Of a stretch of DNA of 64,000 bases, positions 57,068 through 64,000 are shown piece by piece (positions within the stretch are counted from its first letter, which is position 1; each line of letters begins with the position of its first letter). A program made the position numbers and the translations under genes. This DNA comes from Hydractinia symbiolongicarpus. Its lineage: Eukaryota; Cnidaria; Hydrozoa; Anthoathecata; Hydractiniidae. Below the pieces are notes generated by a model that searched no databases, was not told the origin of the DNA, and worked only from the letters and a program-made list of their open reading frames with translations. The stretch lies in assembly GCF_029227915.1 (NCBI RefSeq), contig NC_079882.1, forward strand, positions 28,014,001 through 28,078,000. Reading direction: 5' to 3'.

Positions 57068-58690
57068 CCTTCAGAATTTCGCACTCCTCTTAATGTTGAC
57101 TTATGGACCAATGAACTGGCTGAAGACCCAGATCGTGACTTCCTCCTTAATGGAATTCACTGTGGTTTTCAGCTTCTTCCTAAGGACTCTGATTTATTGC
57201 CTGCCGAAATGAATAACTACTTTTCTGTTACCAGTCCTACAGCTCATATGAAAGTAGAAGCTACTCTGCTGGATGAACTTAAAACTGGTAACTATGTTCT
57301 TACTCAATGTAAACCTACCATTGTCAGTGCTCTTGGGGCTGTCCCCAAACCTGACTCTGATGAGTTACGCATTATACATGACTGTTCCATGCCAGTTGGA
57401 AAGGGTGTCAATACATACATTGATATTGAAAAACAAAAATTTCAAACTATTGATGATGCCTGTGCTATGATCAAACAGGGATATTTTATGGCCAAGGTTG
57501 ATTTACGCCATGCATATCGGTCAGTACCTGTTCATCCATCAAACTATGCTGCGCTTGGTCTAAAATGGCGGTTTTCTGGAAGCACTCGATACTCATATCT
57601 TGTCGATACTCGACTTCCTTTTGGAGGTCGAAGTGCTCCTGGAATATTTCATCGCCTTACACAATCTGTTCGTCGTATGATGCTAAGACGAGGTTTTCCT
57701 CTCGTTATTGTCTACCTAGATGATTTTCTTGTTATTGGCCGAACACAGACTGAATGTTATGAGGCCTATAACACACTCTGTAAATTACTTGTTGCACTAG
57801 GGTTTCAGCTTAGCCCTGCTAAGTTGGTCCCTCCATGCCAGCAACTTACTTTTCTTGGAATTCTGCTTGACACTGTGTCACTTACCCTTTCTCTTCCACC
57901 TGCTAAACTGGATGCATTGAGGGAAGTAGTGTCACATTTTTTAACCAAGCAGAGAGCCTCTAAGAAAGAGTTGCAACGTCTTGCTGGTCGCCTAAATTGG
58001 GCTTGTAAAGTCGTGTATGGTGGTAGAACGTTCTTGAGACGTGTCCTGGATCTGATGAACACCTTGTCTTCCTCTGCCTCGAAGTGTCGCTTGACGCTCG
58101 AATTTCACAGGGATATAGCTTGGTGGGATCAGTTCTTGGGTGTGTTTAATGGACAATGCGATTTCTATGACCAAAGACCTATTACCAGTCTGCAAACTGA
58201 TGCTTGCTCTGACGCTGTTGGTGCCTTTTTTGAGGGTGATTGGTTCTATTCTCATCTAAGGGTAGACCATTCCCCTCTTGCCTCTTTGCATATTAATTTT
58301 AAGGAAGCCCTGTGTGTAGTTCTTTCTGCTATTCGCTGGGCTCCCACTTGGCAGAACAAAACTATCCATGTCTTCTGCGATAATACTGCTGCTGTTGCTA
58401 TGCTTAATAAAGGAACTACCCATCACCCTGTTATGATGGACTATTTACGTCAGTTGTTTTGGTTATCGGCTACCTTCAATTTTCGTTTGAAGGCTTTCCA
58501 TGTAGCTGGTGCTCAGAATGTCCTTGCTGACGACATATCACGTCTTCATTCAAGACAACACTTATTATCATTTTTGCACTTTTTGCAGCTCAACTCACTA
58601 ACTTCAGTCTGTGATATGGTTGCCATCAATCATATGTCTGCCTATTCATATTATTTTCTCATTGGTAAGTATACCATCTGTGGTAGCTAA
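57065..58690 (+). CDS. Ngaro ORF2, reverse transcriptase and RNase H
   Basis: Open from the codon after the ORF1 TGA; 541 residues to TAG at 58690. The first ATG is at 57209, so either readthrough or reinitiation is needed for the N-terminal LPSEFRTPLNVDLW segment, which reads like real protein. RT motifs counted from 57197: KVDLRHAYRSVPVHP (100-114), RLPFGGRSAPGIFHRL (139-154), YLDD (173-176), FLGILLD (219-225). The RNase H part has TDACSDAVGAFF, FKEALCVV, FCDNTAAVAML and VLADDISR, the usual D-E-D-D set of DIRS/Ngaro elements. It copies element RNA into DNA in the cell. A consensus donor (G|GTAAGT at 58664) near the end may splice this ORF to the recombinase. Confidence 0.92.
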   Translation, partial: LPSEFRTPLNVDLWTNELAEDPDRDFLLNGIHCGFQLLPKDSDLLPAEMNNYFSVTSPTAHMKVEATLLDELKTGNYVLTQCKPTIVSALGAVPKPDSDELRIIHDCSMPVGKGVNTYIDIEKQKFQTIDDACAMIKQGYFMAKVDLRHAYRSVPVHPSNYAALGLKWRFSGSTRYSYLVDTRLPFGGRSAPGIFHRLTQSVRRMMLRRGFPLVIVYLDDFLVIGRTQTECYEAYNTLCKLLVALGFQLSPAKLVPPCQQLTFLGILLDTVSLTLSLPPAKLDALREVVSHFLTKQRASKKELQRLAGRLNWACKVVYGGRTFLRRVLDLMNTLSSSASKCRLTLEFHRDIAWWDQFLGVFNGQCDFYDQRPITSLQTDACSDAVGAFFEGDWFYSHLRVDHSPLASLHINFKEALCVVLSAIRWAPTWQNKTIHVFCDNTAAVAMLNKGTTHHPVMMDYLRQLFWLSATFNFRLKAFHVAGAQNVLADDISRLHSRQHLLSFLHFLQLNSLTSVCDMVAINHMSAYSYYFLIGKYTICGS

Positions 58691-59699
58691 TTTTTGTATT
58701 CTCCTTCCTCTAGAGTTGCCCCCCTTCGTTTCGGAGTTGGTTCACGACGTTGTCCTTTTTCGGCAGGCCACCTATGCTGAGAATACAAAAAAGAGCTATC
58801 GCACGCATCGCAAGGCTTATGAATGTTTTTGTAGCCAGATGTCTTCGCCACTTGTGCCTGCCTCCACAGATTTTTTATGCCTATATATTGCCCATCTGGC
58901 TAGGTTTTTACTACCACAATCAGTTTGTATGTATCTAAATTTTGTTGGCCTTCTACATCTTGAGATGGGATATGCTAATCCTCTAACCAACAATTGGACA
59001 CTATCCACAGTTTTAAAAGGTATGAAGCGTATGCTTGGTGTTCCGGCCAAGCCACGTCTTCCTATTACCACTACTCTTCTTTTTGGTATTCGTTCTCGCC
59101 TTAACCTAAATTGTAGCTTTCATGCTTCATTTTGGGCTGTTTGTTTAGTTTCATTTTTTGGTCTGTTCCGTAAGTCACATTTATTGCCGGCATCTTCTAC
59201 GATATTTAATCCCCTCAAACAACTAGTTCGGTCTGATTTTACTTTTCATGATGACCATATTCTCGTTCTAGTTAGATGGAGTAAGACCATCCAACTGGGA
59301 CAGCGCACAATTACTGTTCCACTGGTGGCTATTCCTTCTTCTCCTCTTTGTCCAGTTCGGGCTATTTTGCATGCTTTTTCTCTCACTCCAGGTGTTCTGC
59401 CTGATGCTCAAGCCTTTTGTTGGCGCAAATCCTCGATGCTACCCAACTCTATATTGACATATCGGACTTTCATGTCCGTTATGAAAAAAGTGTTGACAGA
59501 GTTAGGGTGTTCTACCTCCCAATATGGTACCCACTCGTTTCGCCGTGGGGGGGCCACCTTTGCTTTAGAGGCAGGCGTTCCCCTGGATGTCATATCCTTA
59601 TTGGGGGACTGGAAATCTGATAGTATGTTTCTTTACCTTCACATGCCCCTTGCTCAGCGGTTTTCTGCCCAACGACTTATGGCATCACACCTTGCATGA
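58611..59699 (+). CDS. Ngaro ORF3, tyrosine recombinase
   Basis: Frame of 362 codons overlapping ORF2 by 80 bases in another frame. The first 35 residues are hydrophobic and probably not coding; the real protein probably starts near LPPFVSELVHDVVLFRQ, reached by splicing 58664 to 58714 or from an unannotated start. A SAM-like core-binding domain covers about 40-150 (TKKSYRTHRKAYECFC). Catalytic residues: Arg187 (GLFRKSHLLP), Lys225 (RWSKT), H308-x2-R311 (THSFRRGG), Trp334 and Tyr342 (MFLYLHMP). All five positions are present, so integration activity is plausible. Confidence 0.88.
   Translation: MIWLPSIICLPIHIIFSLVSIPSVVANFCILLPLELPPFVSELVHDVVLFRQATYAENTKKSYRTHRKAYECFCSQMSSPLVPASTDFLCLYIAHLARFLLPQSVCMYLNFVGLLHLEMGYANPLTNNWTLSTVLKGMKRMLGVPAKPRLPITTTLLFGIRSRLNLNCSFHASFWAVCLVSFFGLFRKSHLLPASSTIFNPLKQLVRSDFTFHDDHILVLVRWSKTIQLGQRTITVPLVAIPSSPLCPVRAILHAFSLTPGVLPDAQAFCWRKSSMLPNSILTYRTFMSVMKKVLTELGCSTSQYGTHSFRRGGATFALEAGVPLDVISLLGDWKSDSMFLYLHMPLAQRFSAQRLMASHLA
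58665..58713 (+). other. Candidate 49-nt intron joining RT/RNase H to recombinase
   Basis: Donor ATTG|GTAAGTATA and acceptor TCCTTCCTCTAG|AGTTG. Splicing would read GAG-TTG-CCC and fuse ORF2 in frame to ORF3, removing the ORF2 stop. The size is near the lower limit for animal introns. Confidence 0.5.
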
Positions 59700-59744
59700 C
59701 ATATTTTATTTTATTTTATTTTCTACTACTACTTTGGATTTGGA

Positions 59745-59998
59745 CTCTATGTTTTCACATATTTTACGTTGTGAGCTATGCTATGTATATATATATTTTG
59801 TTCACGCTTATTAATATTATATAGAGATGTGTTATTACCTTGGCTTTGTTGTTGCTTATATTATATATGTGTTCTACTTTCATTTCATGCTTGTATATAT
59901 TTTCAGCTATTACTATATATAAATGTTTTGTAACTTTTGTCCTATCTACAGCAATAGAACTGTACTCTACAATGATGAGTTTTTATGTGTGAGTTTAA
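59745..59998 (+). repeat. Ngaro B1 repeat
   Basis: 254 bases starting CTCTATGTTTTCACATATT and ending TGTGTGAGTTTAA; the same as B2. Confidence 0.92.
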
Positions 59999-60208
59999 GT
60001 GACTCATAAATATATATTTATGAGTGTTTAAATGCACACATATATAGATCTTCTTCCTACAGTACTCTGGTTTGTATTGCCCATAGTTAGTTCACCATTT
60101 ACCTATGTGCCTTTTCTGGTCAGCAGCATATTTTTGGTCAGCAGTCTTGCTAGTATTTAAGCTGCAGTTGCCTCATGGTTTTCCTTTTCAGTTCTAGCAG
60201 TTTTTCTT
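59999..60208 (+). repeat. Ngaro A2 repeat
   Basis: Directly abuts B1 and equals A1. Confidence 0.92.
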
Positions 60209-60239
60209 CCTCCTCCCTCCCTGCTGCTATTATATATAC

Positions 60240-60493
60240 CTCTATGTTTTCACATATTTTACGTTGTGAGCTATGCTATGTATATATATATTTTGTTCAC
60301 GCTTATTAATATTATATAGAGATGTGTTATTACCTTGGCTTTGTTGTTGCTTATATTATATATGTGTTCTACTTTCATTTCATGCTTGTATATATTTTCA
60401 GCTATTACTATATATAAATGTTTTGTAACTTTTGTCCTATCTACAGCAATAGAACTGTACTCTACAATGATGAGTTTTTATGTGTGAGTTTAA
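60240..60493 (+). repeat. Ngaro B2 repeat
   Basis: Equals B1 and forms the 3' end of the element. Confidence 0.92.
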
Positions 60494-61120
60494 AAAAAAG
60501 GTAAAACTAAAGAGGCTTCTTTTTTAAACATTTATTGTCATATTGGCACCTTTTTTGAGGCGGCAGCATTATATGCTAGACCCCCGGGACCTTGTATTGT
60601 GTTGTAATTTGCAAATCTCTAAAAATACCTTGGGTGGAGTACTAAACGTCGGACTTGGGGTTTTGAAATTCTCAGATCTGATAAAAATTCTAAATGTTAC
60701 TCTTATTCAACAGATTCTTCTCAACAAGTGTGCATGGTTGAAGTTGGTTGATCAAGTATTGAAAGTTATTAAAAGAGTGAAAGAACTGATATGTATAGAT
60801 GCAATCCAAGTTAATTTTGTTTTAGGCTTTCAAAAGATTAGGTGGAGAGAGTACAGTCTAAGTGCAGCAATGCTAGAAGTCGTATCAGCATCATCAAGGA
60901 TTCACTTGTGATAAATTTAGCTTAAACTTTTGTGTACAATAAAGGGTTAAATATGTAAAGTTACGATTAGTAGCATTGAAGCTAAGTAATCGAGTGTGAG
61001 ATTTTACACAACAAAGTATATCTTTAGCTACTGTTGTAATGTTCTACAGCATTTGCCTGTTAGAGAACTATTGTTCCTAATTGATATGTTGTGTAGTGAA
61101 GAAGGTGGCAGAATACCCTA
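60494..61120. other. Spacer with an unexplained 122-codon frame
   Basis: A frame at 60543-60911 (start MAPFLRRQHYMLDPRDL) lacks recognisable motifs; the region may be decayed retroelement sequence. The rest is AT-rich. Confidence 0.4.
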
Positions 61121-61558
61121 AGTGGACAAATTTTGGCAAGGATTAAATTTGGCAAATTTCAAATTAAATACCTGCCAAATTTAACATAGTTTATTGTTTG
61201 CCAAATCAAATTCCCACCAAATTAAAAGAAAAACGTTTTTTTTAATTAATAAAAAAAAAATGTTTTCTCCCAAAAAAATGAATTTTTTTTAAAAATACAA
61301 GTATTTTTTCACTCTCTAATAAATCTTGTGTTTTTATCTACGTTTATTCTTATTTTTTATAAAACATTTCACGACATAAAAATTCATTTCTTCGTGTCAT
61401 TCGCCAAAATAAATTCCCGCCAAAATAAACATTTTTTTGTGTTCGCCAAATTACACCCTTGCCAAATTTATAAAATTTATCATTCGCCAAATTAAATCCC
61501 CACCAACTATTCCATTGTGGTCATTTTCCAAATGCATACTGACCAAAATTTATCCACT
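61121..61558. mobile_element. MITE with AGTGGACAAATTTTGG termini and TA flanks
   Basis: AGTGGACAAATTTTGG at the left is matched by CCAAAATTTATCCACT at the right; TA lies at 61119-61120 and 61559-61560. Internal CGCCAAATTAAATCCC and TTCCCGCCAAAATAAAC blocks parallel the CGCGAAATTAAATTCCC blocks of the pogo-like element at 35227, so the two are probably related families. No coding capacity. Confidence 0.75.
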
Positions 61559-61691
61559 TAAGGTAGATGTTAATGTCAGGACCGAGAGTTATTTTCTTTG
61601 TTGAGAAGCAGAGTCTTGTCTACTGAGATAAAGCAGTGTTAAGAAACAAACGAAGTGAAGCAGGAAGATCTGGGAAGTTTAGAAAGAAAGG

Positions 61692-61830
61692 GTATGAGAA
61701 TGACTAGGTGGATATGCAAACGAGTTGAGATGAGTTAAGAAACTAGCTAACTATTTTTTACTCCATGCAACTGATACTGTCATGGTAAACTGATTTTAAG
61801 CCAAAAATGATGATTGTGATACCTGTGATA
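61692..61830 (+). mobile_element. Internally deleted LINE 3' end copy
   Basis: ATGAGAATGACTAGGTGGATATG matches the start of this window (ATGAGAATGGTTAGG), then the copy jumps to the tail (CCATGCAACTGATACTGTCAT ... AAGCCAAAAATGATGATTG), matching 294-340. About 230 bases are missing. Sequence just upstream (about 61570-61690) also looks like the same RT region. Confidence 0.6.
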
Positions 61831-63177
61831 GGTATCATTCAAATAATAATAATAAAAACTGTTTATCAATTTTGTCAAAACAGCGCACCCAACTTTACAT
61901 AGGTTCTCTAAATATCTGTTCACTTCTGTAGCTAAAAATATATAGAACAAATAAAACAAAAGGGAATACTATTGTAATTCATAATAGTCTTCAGTAATAG
62001 ACTTTCTCCCTACTAGTTATAACTCTTTGATTATTAATTTACTACCCATCTATCGTTGTCATTCTGGTGCTTCTCTCCTCCTAGCTGGAAAAAGGGATGT
62101 CTTATTTGTTAACTGCTGAGACGTTACGGCACAACGTCAATACGTTTACAGTGACGTCAATGAATAAGTCAGATTAGTGGATCCATTGCATTGCACTTTT
62201 AAGTTTAAGGATTAATAACTTAGAAATGGGTGAAAATAACTGACATCATGTCCTGCATGGGTACCTAGAAAATACCTGGGTTTACCCACCCTATTGGAAC
62301 AGACAGGTTAATGACCACACTTTTAAATCTTCAACCTTTCGTCAAAAACTCATCATCCTATACATTTTCTGAATCAAGACCATGGATTCTAAACTTTATT
62401 TTGATGAGTATTTTAAACTCTAAACAATACATACAACGGCTAAAAAAAATTGTGCTAAAGTTTCTTTGTGCATCCATAAGTCATTGCTGATGTCAAAAAA
62501 AGTCAAATAATGCATCTATGTTGTTTTTTCGCCTAAATGGATTTTCTGTGGCTTTATTGATAGTTGTTGTTCAAGATGGAGGTGTCATAAGTATCTTAAA
62601 CATTATACACATTGCAGGTTTTTCAGCTGAAGAAATAAGAAGACCTTGTAAGATATTTGTTTTTAAGACCAAACTGTCTTGACTTTAAATTATAAATTAT
62701 AGCTGTGTGAGTTAAAATTATTTTTTTGGCCATTTCGCTTGATGTAAACCAGGCAAATTATATACTATATTTCTCATGTTGACCCAAGTAGAAACCATGT
62801 TTGTTATCTCCTGTTAGCAATTAATGAGTTGTTTAATAAATTGCTTGAAGTGTAAACATGGTAATTATTGTATTTTAACTTTGATGCAACATAAATGCTT
62901 ATGAGAGTAAAACTATCTCAAGAGTGTTATTTTACTGTCAGTTATTTGTTTTTTAGATGGTCTTTTAAAAAACTCCCTCACATATTTTTAATATGAATAT
63001 TTTCGCTGAGGTTGAGAACTATATTAAGACTGGTGAAGTACTTGAAAGTCCTTCTACTTTTCCAATTAAATGGAAGAGAAAATTCAAAGCCTCAAGCTTG
63101 TGTAGTAGGATGATGTTTGACCTAAATTGTTGTATGAAATATTTACCCATTATTGTTTGTCTTTTTAGACCTAAACA
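61831..63177. other. Intergenic, no gene established
   Basis: AT-rich. A frame at 62993-63196 is open across a possible exon but has no family match. Likely the 5' flank of the gene starting near 63178. Confidence 0.4.
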
Positions 63178-63557
63178 ATGGAAGTGGCAGAATTAAAAGG
63201 TAACAATGCTGATGTACTCCAGTGTTATCCATTGTATGAAAACATATCACATGACCAACAGATTGACCAGACATTTTTCTGGATGGAACAGTGGAGTGAA
63301 AAACAAGTAAGCTGGTTATTGATATATTTCTTTTTTTATATTATTTCTTCAATATTTGATAGAATTTTCTATTTTCTTATTTTTAGATTTGTGTCGCTGT
63401 TAGAGAAATACTATTTGTTAGTTCTTTGAAATCCAAGAAATTGATACGCACAGTTAGTCACATATATGTTAAGGATAAAATAACGAAGTACAAAAATCTA
63501 TCATTCTCTTTTTGCCCGAATGACAGTAACTTCTTTACTAGCAGAATGCTTTTTTAA
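63178..63557 (+). CDS. Possible 5' exons of an unidentified gene
   Basis: ATG at 63178 in a good context (AAACAATGG), preceded by a TTTTTAG acceptor (63163-63169). Exon 1 coding 63178-63306 (43 residues, ending FFWMEQWSEKQ) with donor GTAAGC. An acceptor TTATTTTTAG at 63386 leads into ICVAVREILFVSSLKSKKL, open to TAA at 63557 (99 residues in all), or the gene may splice on beyond the window. The family is not recognised. Confidence 0.4.
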
Positions 63558-64000
63558 ACAGGCTATGTAAAAACAAGAGAGTAACTTGTTGCAAAATGTG
63601 CAAAAGCAAGCAAACAATAAAATTGTCTAGTCATAAACCTGCCTTAAAATATTCGTAAAATTGTACTCTTAGTTTTAAAACAGGTCTAAGTTCACTTCCC
63701 TCAATTTTAAAGAGGAAGTCCATTTTTATAAAATTTAAGATTTTTGAATTTTCCGAATCTTTGAAATAAAAGCTCTCTTTTTTATTAAACATTTTTTAAA
63801 CCAAATAAGATATTAAAAATCAACCTTGACCTCAAATTTGGTCAAAAAATCGTTAATTAATTTTAAAAAGGCATTCCAATATCTAAACTAATATTGTGAC
63901 CTTTAAAAGGTCATAGGGCCTAAGTCTGATAATGTAACAATTATAAATCTATCTTTAAAAACAAATATTGGCATAACTTTAATTAAATTGTAAGTTTTGA
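63558..64000. other. Right edge, no gene seen
   Basis: AT-rich, without a supported frame. It may be intron of the gene starting at 63178. Confidence 0.35.

Larger units (their letters stand above)
55338..60493 (+). mobile_element. Complete Ngaro-type tyrosine-recombinase retrotransposon
   Basis: 5.16 kb with the split direct-repeat layout that defines Ngaro elements: A1 (55338-55547), ORFs, then B1 (59745-59998), A2 (59999-60208), a 31-base linker, and B2 (60240-60493). I see no difference between A1 and A2 or between B1 and B2. It encodes gag-like, RT/RNase H and tyrosine recombinase products with no frame-breaking damage apart from one TGA at the gag-RT junction. Such elements integrate by recombinase and make no target duplication. 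Likely a young copy. Confidence 0.92.

Noticed and set aside
60543-60911. 122-codon ORF after the Ngaro element, considered as a LINE RT piece
   Set aside because: No RT motif could be identified with confidence.

Overview
The window is nuclear DNA of an animal. It is AT-rich, its genes are split by GT-AG introns, it uses the standard code, and poly(A) signals follow the genes. A piRNA-pathway gene (EXD1), an ETS factor and MRPS31 make it metazoan. The mix of Ngaro, Penelope, CACTA, pogo, Harbinger-like and Helitron elements, plus the AT content, suggests a cnidarian, perhaps a hydrozoan; that placement is inference.

Host genes lie mainly in the first half. MRPS31 (1364-2455, +, intronless) is followed head to tail by a seven-exon leucine-rich-repeat gene (3198-7942, +). 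After about 8 kb of mostly non-coding DNA, with one unexplained 194-codon ORF at 12278, comes a four-exon ETS transcription factor on the minus strand (16300-18478). About 8.6 kb of intergenic DNA holds two short Helitron-like elements and simple repeats. A twelve-exon EXD1 homologue follows on the minus strand (27110-32985). The right edge (63178 on) may hold the first exons of another gene.

The second half is a nested transposon landscape. A complete pogo-like element (about 35227-38565) carries two divergent genes: a spliced DDE transposase and a small protein with a HIRAN domain, a PCNA-binding PIP box and a C-terminal SUMO-interacting-like motif. MITEs with TAA, TTAA and TTA target duplications follow (40873-43939). 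A Penelope-like element (45963-51013, 14-bp target duplication) has a CACTA element (46280-49226, AT duplication) inserted in its reading frame. Degenerate Penelope, LINE and SINE-like pieces lie between 51.9 and 54.7 kb. An Ngaro-type tyrosine-recombinase retrotransposon (55338-60493) is complete, with identical-looking A1/A2 and B1/B2 repeats, a gag-RT junction made of one in-frame TGA followed by CTA, and a possible 49-nt intron that would fuse RT/RNase H to the recombinase.

The main candidate for something new is the HIRAN-PIP-SIM protein. The Drosophila pogo transposase is reported to carry its own PCNA-binding motif. Here the transposase shows none and the motif sits in a separate partner protein with a DNA-end-binding fold.
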